DNA of 32,045 nt from contig JALXCB010000199.1 of assembly GCA_026991225.1 (NCBI GenBank), positions 1 to 32,045 of the forward strand. Direction: 5' to 3'. The DNA is from Anaerolineae bacterium (GTDB taxonomy: Bacteria > Chloroflexota > Anaerolineae > J102). Shown here piece by piece: positions 16,144-22,779 of the stretch. Every line of letters starts with the position of its first letter. The stretch's first letter is position 1. Under the pieces are notes generated by a model. That model was not told the DNA's origin, searched no databases, and worked only from the letters and a program-made list of their open reading frames with translations. The position numbers and the translations under genes were made by a program.

Positions 16144-16293
16144 GAAAATAGAGCCACGAAGGCGCGAAGGAAAGCGAAGGCACGAAGAAAAAAGACTGAA
16201 GACTAAAGATTATCTGCGGAAATCAGCGTTGCATCTGCGTCATCTGCGTTCTTATTTTCATCGGTATCGGCGCGCCGCCGCGCGTGGTGCCTG
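16144..16293 (+). repeat. 150-bp direct repeat, unit A
   Basis: First of two 150-bp units with about five differences, 356 bp apart. It contains CGAAGGCACGAAG and TGCGTCATCTGCGTTC words. A short word, CCTGCTATGAAAATAGA, stands at its start (16136-16152) and again at its end (16290-16306), as if tandemly duplicated. The whole gap 16066-16703 is repetitive and has no convincing gene. Confidence 0.85.
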
Positions 16294-16375
16294 CTATGAA
16301 AATAGAATGATCGCTGGTTGCGGAAGGATCGCCAGGCCCGCGTTGGCCGAGGCGGCAACGGGCGAGATGCGTCAA

Positions 16376-16461
16376 ACGTGAAACGTGACGGTCTCACGCA
16401 TCACGTTTCACTCGTCACGGCATTGGCTTCCCGCGCCAACCTGGCCGCGGGGCGTTTTCAT
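16376..16461. repeat. ACGTGAA-type heptamers and shared 26-bp word
   Basis: Complementary ACGTGAA and TCACGTT units, followed by a 26-bp word (16436-16461) whose near-perfect inverse is at 31675-31700. Related heptamers occur at 21915-21940. Confidence 0.65.
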
Positions 16462-16499
16462 CGGTATCGGCGCGGTCACGCCCGCCGTCGGACTGCTTT

Positions 16500-16649
16500 G
16501 AAAATAGAGCCCCGAAGGCGCGAAGGAAAGCGAAGGCACGAAGAAAAAAGACTGAAGACTAAAGATTATCTGCGGAAATCAGCGTTGCATTTGCGTCATC
16601 TGCGTTCTCATTTTCATCGGTATCGGCGCGCTGCCGCGCGTGGCGCCTG
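16500..16649 (+). repeat. 150-bp direct repeat, unit B
   Basis: Second unit, same orientation as 16144-16293 and same length. It ends 55 bp beyond the 3' end of the protoglobin gene. Confidence 0.85.
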
Positions 16650-16703
16650 GTTTATGGGGCTACGCGCCATGGATATCGGTGCGAGCGACCCGCGCTACGT
16701 GCG

Positions 16704-17627
16704 TTATCGCCCAGGTGGGAAGAAGGCGATGACATCGCCCGCGTGGATGGGCTGATCGAAGCCGCCATGATAGCGCACCTCCTTGCCATTCAAGAGAATG
16801 CGCCAATAAGGTCCCTCGCGCGGGATATACACCTTCTCGAAGTCGGTGGCCCAGGTGGCTTCGACGTCATCCTCGGGCGCTCGCCATTCCACCACGAAGA
16901 ACTCTTCTCGCAACCGGGGATGGTAGTTGAAGAACTTGCGCAGCACGTCGGCCAGAGTGTCATCGCTATGGGCGTGGATGACCTGTTCTTCCATGCCGGC
17001 GATGGCCTGCAATTTGCCATAGAGCTTGGCGGTGACGGTGATGGGACCTTCGTCTACAGCCCTCGCCGCGTTGTAGCCCGCCAGCATCTGGTAATTTTGT
17101 AGCATCAGATATTTGTTCCATCCGCCGATGGCCGCCGCGGCCAGCTCGCGATCATGGCCATAATGGAGGATGCGATCCGCGAAAAACGCCTGAACCATGG
17201 AAACAGCGCCCATCACCCATTGCGGGGGCGTGTGGATGCCGCGCGGGCCGTGCCCTGCATGGAGGATGCCTGCATGGAAAAGATAATCTGCGAACTCGTC
17301 ACTCATGTCCACCCCCACAGCCCGGGCGATCCAGGTGGCGAAAAACTGCCGCCGCTCCTCCAGATGCTCCTCATCCATCTCCTGCTCCCAACCGAGGATG
17401 GATGCCGTTTCGTCGAAAGATGCCAGATAGTCATAGGCCCCCACAACGAACTCCGCCGCATCGCGCAACAGCGTCTCCGATGTGCGCCGCATGATAATGA
17501 TGGTCTGTTCATCGTCCAACCCCAGATAGGCGATCAGCCGTCGCCACATGTGCAGGGGATCGTCCAATCCCGTCAGTTCCATGGGATATTCACGGGCCTG
17601 GGTTTGAGGGGAAAGGCTTTCTAACAT
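16704..17627 (-). CDS. Protoglobin fused to a MoaD/ThiS-like domain
   Basis: A 307-residue two-domain protein. Residues about 25-190 form a protoglobin-type sensor globin; H123 in 'AGILHAGHGPRGIHTPPQWVMGA' is the likely proximal haem ligand, in the place of 'IG..H...G.PP.WY..A' in relatives. Residues about 196-307 resemble a MoaD/ThiS ubiquitin fold: 'ITVTAKLYGKLQAIAG', 'TLADVLRKFF', 'ILLNGKEVRYHGG' and 'AGDVIAFFPPGR'. MoaD and ThiS normally finish with Gly-Gly, which carries the sulfur; here the chain stops at Pro-Pro-Gly-Arg, so sulfur transfer is unlikely and a binding or scaffold role is more plausible. A Shine-Dalgarno (GAGGTG) precedes the ATG at 17627, and a TATAAT promoter lies upstream. 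It probably senses O2, NO or CO; the output is unknown. Confidence 0.75.
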   Translation of the reverse strand: MLESLSPQTQAREYPMELTGLDDPLHMWRRLIAYLGLDDEQTIIIMRRTSETLLRDAAEFVVGAYDYLASFDETASILGWEQEMDEEHLEERRQFFATWIARAVGVDMSDEFADYLFHAGILHAGHGPRGIHTPPQWVMGAVSMVQAFFADRILHYGHDRELAAAAIGGWNKYLMLQNYQMLAGYNAARAVDEGPITVTAKLYGKLQAIAGMEEQVIHAHSDDTLADVLRKFFNYHPRLREEFFVVEWRAPEDDVEATWATDFEKVYIPREGPYWRILLNGKEVRYHGGFDQPIHAGDVIAFFPPGR

Positions 17628-17672
17628 AAGTCACCTCGAGGACAAGGAATGAAGCGAGGATGCTTGATCGAT

Positions 17673-17701
17673 ATTATATTGGATGCCCCGAAAAAGGAAA
17701 A
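17673..17701 (-). promoter_or_regulatory. Promoter of the protoglobin fusion gene
   Basis: Read on the minus strand: TTTTCC (17701-17696), a 17-bp spacer, and consensus TATAAT (17678-17673), about 46 bp before the ATG, leaving room for a Shine-Dalgarno leader. Confidence 0.6.
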
Positions 17702-17725
17702 CGTTGCACCTCGTTGCGATGGGAG

Positions 17726-17917
17726 TTACGAAGTCAGAAGTTGATCGATCGGTTCGATGATCATTCTGGCGTAGATTTCTCCCATCCGTTCGGGAGAGAA
17801 AGGCATGTCATTGCGTAGCCACCATTTGACCAGGGCAATGGTTGAGGCGACAACGTGATTGGCCAGGATGGCAGCGGGAATGCTGGGGGTGTAGCGGGCA
17901 ATTTCCCTTTGTGCCAT
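17726..17917 (-). pseudogene. C-terminal remnant of a TetR-family regulator
   Basis: A 63-residue open stretch, 'ARYTPSIPAAILANHVVAS' then 'IALVKWWLRNDMPFSPERM', ending in 'IIEPIDQLLTS'. It matches the last two helices of TetR C-terminal ligand domains ('..l.a.l.ll.wWl..gmp.spe.m...'). The DNA-binding helix-turn-helix and the rest of the ligand domain are missing. Upstream of the remnant the sequence turns into a repeat that ends in the MITE terminus TTAGTAGTTAC (17956-17966), so the gene was probably cut by insertion or deletion at a repeat. It is not expected to be functional. Confidence 0.6.
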
Positions 17918-17966
17918 TGTGTCTTAGTGTTCTTAGTGGTTTTCGGGTGATGACCTTAGTAGTTAC
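17905..17966 (+). mobile_element. Left-truncated, diverged MITE copy
   Basis: It ends with CCTTAGTAGTTAC, as MITE copies 1 and 2 do, preceded by a CTTAGTGTTCTTAGTGG stretch that parallels CTTCGTGTCTTCGTGG of those copies. No matching left terminus is present where a 154-bp element would place it. Confidence 0.5.
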
Positions 17967-18022
17967 CCCCAATGAGATATTCCACTCTGGGCGCTGTGGG
18001 GGTGGTTGGCGACCATGGAGGA

Positions 18023-18051
18023 TTGCTCAAAACAGGGAAAGCCGCGATAAT
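18023..18051 (+). promoter_or_regulatory. Promoter giving a leaderless ABC permease mRNA
   Basis: TTGCTC (18023-18028), a 17-bp spacer and GATAAT (18046-18051). The expected transcription start, about 7 bases after the -10, coincides with the ATG at 18058, and no Shine-Dalgarno exists. Confidence 0.6.
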
Positions 18052-18057
18052 ACGCGC

Positions 18058-18855
18058 ATGACCAACCTCCCCCGTTCATTGTCACAGAACCCGCGCGTCC
18101 TGCGCCTGGCCCGCATCTTGTTGGGCGCGAGCTCGCTGGCGTTGTTCCTGTTGCTGTGGGAGGGGTTGGTGCGATGGCAGGATTATCCCCCCTACATCCT
18201 GCCCGGCCCTGGCGACGTTTGGGCTCGGTTTCTGGCCGCAGCCGCGGACGGCAGCCTGGCCCGGCACGCCAGCATCACCCTGGTGGAGGTGCTGGGCGGG
18301 CTGGTCCTGGGCGTGAGCGTGGCCACCCTGTTGGGGTATCTGCTGGCCAAATCCCCGCTGCTGGACCAGCTCGTCTCGCCCTACATCGTGGCCCTGCAAG
18401 CCTTCCCCGTCGTGGCCCTGGCTCCTCTGCTGGTCATCTGGATCGAGGACAGCCTCATCCGCACTATGATCGTGGCCGCGCTGGTGCTCTTCTTTCCGGT
18501 GCTGGTGAACATCATCGCCGGTCTGCGTTCGGTGGAGCCGGAACTGGTGGCCATGATGCGATCGTTGCAAGCCACCCGCTGGCAAATGTTCATCAAACTG
18601 GAAGCGCCTTTCGCCCTGCCCGTGCTGCTGGCGGGCCTGAAGATTGGCGCCACCCTGGCGGTCATCGGCGCGGTCATCGGCGAATTCGTGGGCGCAGACC
18701 GGGGCCTGGGCTTCCTCATCAACCTGGCCCAGGGCCTGCTGGACACGCCGCTCATGTTCGTGGCTCTCTTCACCCTGGCCGCCATCGCCCTGGGCCTGTA
18801 TGGCCTGGTCAGCCTGCTGGAACGCCATCTCCTGGCCTGGAAACGAGCCGTCTGA
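18058..18855 (+). CDS. ABC importer permease (SsuC/ThiX/TauC-like)
   Basis: A 265-residue inner-membrane permease of the nitrate/sulfonate/pyrimidine-precursor importer family (BPD_transp_1). It has about six helices and the cytoplasmic EAA-like loop 'EPELVAMMRSLQATRWQMFI' followed by 'LPVLLAGLKIGATLAVIGAV', which docks on the ATPase. The start at 18058 follows the promoter directly; a longer frame upstream (from 17842) runs through repeat sequence and is rejected. It is the first gene of an operon with the binding lipoprotein (29-bp gap) and the ATPase (7-bp gap). The substrate is not determined by this subunit. Confidence 0.88.
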   Translation: MTNLPRSLSQNPRVLRLARILLGASSLALFLLLWEGLVRWQDYPPYILPGPGDVWARFLAAAADGSLARHASITLVEVLGGLVLGVSVATLLGYLLAKSPLLDQLVSPYIVALQAFPVVALAPLLVIWIEDSLIRTMIVAALVLFFPVLVNIIAGLRSVEPELVAMMRSLQATRWQMFIKLEAPFALPVLLAGLKIGATLAVIGAVIGEFVGADRGLGFLINLAQGLLDTPLMFVALFTLAAIALGLYGLVSLLERHLLAWKRAV

Positions 18856-18884
18856 ACCCCTCGATCGATACCCAATCCTACGAT

Positions 18885-19949
18885 ATGAACGACAACCGCT
18901 TCGCATTCTCTCCAATCCTGATCCCAATCCCAATCCCAATCCCAATCCCAATCCCAATCCTGATCCTGGTCCTTTTTCTGTCCGCCTGCGGCGCGCCGGA
19001 GAGGACGACGCCCACATCCACACAGACGTCCGCCCCCATCGCTCTGGGAGTGGGCTATATTCCCAGTGTGCAGTTCGCCCCTCTCTACGTCGCCATCGAC
19101 AAGGGCTATTTTGCGGACGAAGGCCTGACTGTTTCCCTGGAATATGGCTACGAGACCGATTACATGAAGCTTCTGGCCCTGGGCAAACGGGAATTCATCA
19201 TCGCCAGCGGAGACGTGGTTATCCTGGCCCGGGCCCAGAAACTGCCCGTGAGCTATGTGGCGGAATGGTATACGAAATACCCGGTGGTCGTTTTCTCGCC
19301 CCAGGAAAAAGGCATCGAAGCGCCTGAAAACCTGGTTGGGAAGACGGTGGGGATCCCCGGCCTGTTCGGCGCGAGTTATGTGGGCTGGAAGGCGTTGGTC
19401 TACGCCGCACGCCTGCCCGAAGACAAGATCATCCTCAAGACCGTGGGCTTCAACCAGACCGCGGCGTTGCAACAAGGACAGGTGGATGCGGCCGTGGATT
19501 ACGCGGCCAACGGGCCGGTGCAATTCCAGGTCCAGGGTATCCCGGCCAACGTCATCGTGGTGGATGACTACATGCATCTGCCCAGCAATGGCCTGGTCAC
19601 CAGCGAGAAGGTCATGGCCGAGCATCCCGATCGGGTGGAGGGCATGGTGCGGGCGTTGCTGCGCGGCGTCGCTTTCACCCTGGCGAATCCCGATGAGGCT
19701 TTCCAGATCAGCCTGAAACATGTGCCTGAGGCGAAGCAAAACATCGCGATGAGCCGGGCCATCTTCGACGCGTCTCTGCCTTACTGGACGCCCAAATCGC
19801 CCGACGCGTTGGGCCGCACCGACCCCGCCATCTGGCCCGAGACCGCGCAATTTCTGGCCGATGCGGGCTTCACCGAGACGCCTGTGCCCACCGACGGCAT
19901 TTGGACCAACGACTTTGTGGAGAAGGCGGGCGTGACGCTCACGCCCTGA
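18885..19949 (+). CDS. Substrate-binding lipoprotein, NMT1/SsuA/RibY-like, with (Ile-Pro)n signal peptide
   Basis: A 354-residue exported binding protein. The N-terminus is a lipoprotein signal with lipobox L32-S-A-C35. Its hydrophobic core is an unusual Ile-Pro alternation (residues 13-25) encoded by a hexamer array. The mature part starts with a Ser/Thr linker, then the NMT1-type fold: 'ALGVGYIPSVQFAPLYVAID', 'GYFADEGLTVSLEYG', 'LGKREFIIASGD', 'GKTVGIPGLFGASYVGW', 'VDAAVDYAANGPVQF'. Relatives bind thiamine-pyrimidine precursors (ThiY), riboflavin (RibY of Chloroflexus) or sulfonates (SsuA). 'GYIPSVQFAPLY' fits the ThiY/RibY side best, but I cannot fix the ligand, and no TPP or FMN riboswitch was seen upstream. 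Cysteine 35 anchors it to the membrane near the permease. Confidence 0.88.
   Translation: MNDNRFAFSPILIPIPIPIPIPIPILILVLFLSACGAPERTTPTSTQTSAPIALGVGYIPSVQFAPLYVAIDKGYFADEGLTVSLEYGYETDYMKLLALGKREFIIASGDVVILARAQKLPVSYVAEWYTKYPVVVFSPQEKGIEAPENLVGKTVGIPGLFGASYVGWKALVYAARLPEDKIILKTVGFNQTAALQQGQVDAAVDYAANGPVQFQVQGIPANVIVVDDYMHLPSNGLVTSEKVMAEHPDRVEGMVRALLRGVAFTLANPDEAFQISLKHVPEAKQNIAMSRAIFDASLPYWTPKSPDALGRTDPAIWPETAQFLADAGFTETPVPTDGIWTNDFVEKAGVTLTP
18915..18968. repeat. Hexamer microsatellite in a signal peptide (telomere-like, G4-capable)
   Basis: Nine tandem units: ATCCTG, ATCCCA x6, ATCCTG x2. On the minus strand this is (TGGGAT)6, with six GGG runs separated by three bases, a strong G-quadruplex pattern. 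In frame it encodes Ile-Pro pairs; gain or loss of a unit adds or removes two residues without frameshift. Confidence 0.95.
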
Positions 19950-19956
19950 CGCTCCC

Positions 19957-20739
19957 ATGCTCCTGACCCTGGAACACGTTTCCAAATCCTTTGGCGACCC
20001 GGCCGATCCCTTGCACGCCCTGCAAGATATTTCGTTTCAGATGAGGCGGGGAGAGTTCGTGTGCCTGGTCGGGCCCAGCGGCAGCGGCAAATCGACCTTG
20101 CTGCGGCTCATCGCCGGGCTGCTGCGCCCAAGCTCGGGCCAGATTTTGTTGGGTGATGAGCCCATCCGCGGACCCAACCCGCGGGTGGGCATTGTCTTCC
20201 AGGCCAGCAACCTTATGCCCTGGCGCACCGTGCTGGACAACGTGGCCCTGCCCCTGGAGCTGCGGGGCGAGTCCAAAGCCCGGCGATATGAAATCGCGCG
20301 GGCGCAGATCGCGCTGGTGGCCCTGAATGGCTTCGAGCATCACTATCCGCATCAGCTTTCGGGCGGGATGCAGCAACGCGCGGCCATCGCCCGCACCCTG
20401 GTGCAAAACCCCGAACTCATGCTGCTGGACGAACCCTTCGGCGCACTGGACGCGCTCACCCGCGAATATCTCAACCAGGAGCTGCTGCGCATCCACCGGG
20501 CCGAGAACGTGACCATTCTCATGGTCACCCACGCCATCCACGAGGCGGTGTGGCTGGCCGATCGCGTCCTCGTGCTCTCCCAGCGCCCGGGCGTGCTCAA
20601 AGCCGACATCCCCATCCCACTCCCCCGCCCCCGCACCGAGGCCCTGTTCACCGATTCCCGCTATCTGACCCTGGTCAAGCAGGTGCGGGCGCACATCGAC
20701 CGCCCTACCGTGGCGGGCCTGTCATCGAAAATGCCATAA
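19957..20739 (+). CDS. ABC importer ATPase (SsuB/ThiZ/TauB-like)
   Basis: A 260-residue ATP-binding subunit that powers the permease encoded two genes upstream. Motifs are complete: Walker A 'GPSGSGKST' (39-47), Q-loop 'VFQASNLMPWRTV', signature 'LSGGMQQR' (about 133-140), Walker B 'LMLLDEPFGALD', and the H-switch in 'VTHAIHEAV'. The tail 'IPIPLPRPRTE' is typical of the nitrate/sulfonate/taurine subfamily. It starts 7 bp after the lipoprotein stop, in the order permease, binding protein, ATPase. No terminator follows within the next 100 bp. Confidence 0.93.
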   Translation: MLLTLEHVSKSFGDPADPLHALQDISFQMRRGEFVCLVGPSGSGKSTLLRLIAGLLRPSSGQILLGDEPIRGPNPRVGIVFQASNLMPWRTVLDNVALPLELRGESKARRYEIARAQIALVALNGFEHHYPHQLSGGMQQRAAIARTLVQNPELMLLDEPFGALDALTREYLNQELLRIHRAENVTILMVTHAIHEAVWLADRVLVLSQRPGVLKADIPIPLPRPRTEALFTDSRYLTLVKQVRAHIDRPTVAGLSSKMP

Positions 20740-20771
20740 ACTGAACGCTGGAAATCGAGCTAAAAGTGGTA

Positions 20772-20800
20772 TTGCGCAAGCGCAGCCCATTTGGTAGACT
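20772..20800 (+). promoter_or_regulatory. Promoter of the DUF2281 antitoxin-like gene
   Basis: TTGCGC (20772-20777), a 17-bp spacer, TAGACT (20795-20800), about 42 bp upstream of the ATG at 20843. Confidence 0.6.
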
Positions 20801-20842
20801 AATGCAGCAACCGGCTACATTGAGACTTTTCAGAGAACGAGT

Positions 20843-21103
20843 ATGGCGCAAAGTGCTGTCCTAAAAAAATTTAATGTCCTTCCGCCCGAAGCGCAACAAC
20901 AGGTTCTGGATTTTATCGCTATTCTCGAAAAGCGTTACCGAACAAAGGCGGGAAGACAAGCGCGCGTTCCGCTGACTGAAGAAGCGTTCGTGGGCATATG
21001 GAAAAGTCGCTTAGATAGGCAGGATAGCGCCGCCTGGGTAAGGGCGCTGCGAGAGAGCGAGTGGGGCCTGGCTCTTCTGCCTTATCCTCCAAACCAAATA
21101 TAG
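20843..21103 (+). CDS. Orphan DUF2281 antitoxin-like protein
   Basis: An 86-residue protein with the DUF2281 pattern: 'LKKFNVLPPEAQQQVLDFIAILEKRY', then the tail 'FVGIWKSRLDRQDSAAWVRALRESEW' typical of VapB-like antitoxins that wrap around PIN toxins. In most loci a PIN-domain vapC follows within a few bases. Here the tail runs into non-family residues ('GLALLPYPPNQI') and the next sequence is a palindromic repeat element starting at 21107, with no PIN gene. The toxin partner therefore seems to have been lost or displaced. The gene has its own promoter. It could be a relic or a stand-alone anti-addiction gene. Confidence 0.7.
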   Translation: MAQSAVLKKFNVLPPEAQQQVLDFIAILEKRYRTKAGRQARVPLTEEAFVGIWKSRLDRQDSAAWVRALRESEWGLALLPYPPNQI

Positions 21104-21106
21104 CTT

Positions 21107-21279
21107 GACAATGTCATATTCGCGCTCAAACACCCGCAGGTTCACCTGCGGGCTAAAAACGACGCCCCATGAATGGGGCTACGGTGCATGTCGCGCGCCG
21201 CAGGAAGCCGGGTTCACCCGGCGTCGTTTCGTAGCCCGGAGCTTCAGCTCCGGGCGGGACCGGGAAATGTGACATTGTC
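21107..21279 (-). repeat. Hairpin-array repeat, copy 2, framed by 14-bp inverted repeats
   Basis: 21133-21255 is the inverted, nearly identical copy of 4091-4213. Around it stand 14-bp inverted words: GACAATGTCATATT (21107-21120) and AATGTGACATTGTC (21266-21279), with one mismatch. The rest of the gap to 21344 holds only a GGCAGG/CCTGCC repeat. Confidence 0.8.
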
Positions 21280-21344
21280 GAAATATAGTGGCAGGCCCGC
21301 GTCCGCAGAACCTGCCACTTGCAACCTGCTACCCGCAGATCGCA

Positions 21345-21875
21345 TCACTTCCACTTGATGGTGCAGCCGACGGGCGGGGTTTCGGCCACGGGCGGCTCCT
21401 CGCCCGCCAGCAACGCGGCGATGGCGTCCCGCAGATAGTGATGCTGCACCGCGTCCGGGTCCTCGAAGTTGTCGTCCACCGCGCCGTGATAACGCAGCAC
21501 GCGGTCTTGGTCGAAGACGAAGGCCTCGGGCGTGCGGGTGGCACCATAGGCCCGGGCCACCTCCTGGGTCTCATCCCACAGGTAGGGGAAGTTGTAGCCT
21601 TTGGCTTGGGCCCGCTTTTTCATCTCCTCGAAGCTGTCGGCCGGATATTTCACCGGATCGTTGGCGTTGATCATGGCGAATTTCACGCCCTGGGGCTTGA
21701 ACCGGGCCTGAAACTGGATGATGCGGTCCTCCCAGGCCTGGGCGTAGGGGCAATGGTTGCAACTGAAGATGACCACGAGCACGGGCCGGTCGTTCCAGTC
21801 GGAGAGGCTGTGCATATGGCCGTCGGTGCAGGGTAAAGTGAAATCGATGGCTTGGTCTCCGATGCGAAGCGGCAT
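21345..21875 (-). CDS. Thioredoxin-fold redox protein (AhpC/TSA-like, CNHC motif)
   Basis: A 176-residue protein of the redoxin/AhpC-TSA superfamily. It opens with 'LRIGDQAIDFTLPCTDGHMHSL', and the active site is C39-N-H-C42 in 'VIFSCNHCPYAQAWEDR', a hallmark of the 'CNHCP' thioredoxin-like group. The typical 'DETQEVARAYGATRTPEAFV' with its cis-proline ('RTPE') follows. It is probably a cytoplasmic thiol oxidoreductase or peroxidase; no signal peptide is seen. The start at 21875 is set by AAGGAGG (21881-21887), five bases upstream. A longer in-frame start at 21968 passes through repeat sequence and is rejected. Confidence 0.88.
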   Translation of the reverse strand: MPLRIGDQAIDFTLPCTDGHMHSLSDWNDRPVLVVIFSCNHCPYAQAWEDRIIQFQARFKPQGVKFAMINANDPVKYPADSFEEMKKRAQAKGYNFPYLWDETQEVARAYGATRTPEAFVFDQDRVLRYHGAVDDNFEDPDAVQHHYLRDAIAALLAGEEPPVAETPPVGCTIKWK

Positions 21876-21880
21876 AAAAA

Positions 21881-21887
21881 CCTCCTT
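21881..21887 (-). promoter_or_regulatory. Shine-Dalgarno site of the CNHC redox gene
   Basis: AAGGAGG on the minus strand, five bases before the ATG at 21875; the strongest ribosome site in the window, and it decides the start. Confidence 0.8.
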
Positions 21888-21914
21888 GAAATGGGATGGG
21901 GAGAGAAACGACGC

Positions 21915-22165
21915 TTGATGCGTGAAACGTGATGCGTAAGCCCTGGCGTTTGTAGAACGCAGAAGCATCGGATATTATTTTCCAACACGGATAGGAAAAA
22001 ACACGGATAATCATCAGAGGGAGTCTTCATTTTATTGATTTTTATCCGTGTTGCCTGATTGTCCGTGTTGAATGAGGAGGGCGTCTTAGCAGTTACGATG
22101 CTTTTGAGATTTTTTTCGTGTCTTTGGCTCCTTCGCGTCTTCGTGGCTATATCCTTACGAGACGG
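21915..22165. repeat. Mosaic of repeats, including a MITE end
   Basis: The 300-bp gap holds GCGTGAAACGTGATGCGTAA heptamers (21919-21938), an inverted repeat of AACACGGATA / TATCCGTGTT (about 21983-22070), the MITE terminus TTAGCAGTTAC (22086-22096) and a TTCGCGTCTTCGTGGC word. No gene is apparent. Confidence 0.6.
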
Positions 22166-22177
22166 CGTTCTTTCCAT

Positions 22178-22498
22178 CTATTTTCGAACCATCGCCTTGC
22201 GTAAGGCCCGGCGGATCATCTCGGGCGAGGGCAGGGGCGAGATGCGCCCGTCGTCCCAACGATAGACGCGGCAGGTAAGGGCTGCGGGCGCGTCGGGCGG
22301 GGGAGGGTCGATATCCTGGCCGTCGATGAGGATGGTGGGGGAGCCGACGAAATGCCAGGCCCGGGCCTGGGCCTCCGTCTCCATCTTGTGGATGGCGATG
22401 GGCGCGTCGACGCCTTCTTCGGCCATGACTTGCTTCAGTCGGGCCAGGGTTTGCTCGTGCGAGGGGCAGTCTTCGTAGTAGAGAAAGTCGATTTTCAT
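22178..22498 (-). CDS. Small thioredoxin-like protein with single active-site cysteine
   Basis: A 106-residue protein with a thioredoxin-like fold: 'IDFLYYEDCPSHEQTLARL' carries C11 where thioredoxins have CxxC, 'VGSPTILIDGQDI' supplies the cis-proline (P54), and C76 lies in 'LTCRVYRWDDG'. Similar small proteins occur near mercury or redox genes and in many actinobacterial and Chloroflexota genomes ('YYEDCPSH...GSPT...DG.D'). With one N-terminal cysteine a monothiol mechanism, or pairing of C11 with C76, is possible. The promoter TAGACG-17-TATAGT ends six bases before the ATG, so the mRNA is probably leaderless. Confidence 0.75.
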   Translation of the reverse strand: MKIDFLYYEDCPSHEQTLARLKQVMAEEGVDAPIAIHKMETEAQARAWHFVGSPTILIDGQDIDPPPPDAPAALTCRVYRWDDGRISPLPSPEMIRRALRKAMVRK

Positions 22499-22504
22499 GG
22501 AGAC

Positions 22505-22533
22505 ACTATACCACGCCGCGCCCCGACCGTCTA
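22505..22533 (-). promoter_or_regulatory. Promoter giving a leaderless thioredoxin-like mRNA
   Basis: Minus strand: TAGACG (22533-22528), a 17-bp spacer, TATAGT (22510-22505), then six bases to the ATG at 22498. The expected start point is the A of the ATG. Confidence 0.6.
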
Positions 22534-22537
22534 TCAT

Positions 22538-22779
22538 CCCCCTTACAGTGTGCGTTTCGGAATGGGAGCGCACGCATGGCGATCCATTCGACTCAAGTCG
22601 TAACCCCGTAGGCCTACGGTCAGTGGACGGCGCAGGCCGTCCATTTTCGTGGCGAAAACGGGTCGACGCAGGTCGACCCCTGGCGTGAAACGCCTCGATG
22701 GGCACGAGTTTACTCAGCCAGTGCTGCATAGCAGCCCAGAAAAAACGCCCCGAAATTGAAACGCCCCCTTACAGTGTGG
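22538..22779. repeat. Hairpin cluster bounded by 15-bp direct repeats
   Basis: CCCCCTTACAGTGTG stands at 22538-22552 and again at about 22764-22779, just before the stop of the permease gene. Between them five perfect hairpins occur in under 90 bp (22606-22694): CCGTAGGCCTACGG; TGGACGG with CGCAGG loop; TTTTCG-TGG-CGAAAA; GGGTCGA with the same CGCAGG loop; and GGCGT-GAA-ACGCC. No coding sequence is seen in this 280-bp gap. Confidence 0.75.

Noticed and set aside
16144-16649. CRISPR-like array
   Set aside because: Only two 150-bp units plus other repeats; no 25-40-bp repeat with regular unique spacers and no cas genes.
17842-18057. N-terminal extension of the ABC permease
   Set aside because: The extension translates repeat and promoter DNA; permease homology begins after the ATG at 18058.
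17918-18057. TPP or FMN riboswitch ahead of the ABC importer
   Set aside because: No conserved aptamer core was seen and the transcript appears leaderless.
18156-18884. Upstream extension of the binding-lipoprotein frame across the permease gene
   Set aside because: The protein has a textbook lipobox 35 residues after the ATG at 18885; the upstream part is the wrong frame of the permease gene.
22604-22694. tRNA or tmRNA in the hairpin cluster
   Set aside because: Hairpins do not form a cloverleaf; there is no T-loop GTTCGA motif and no acceptor stem.
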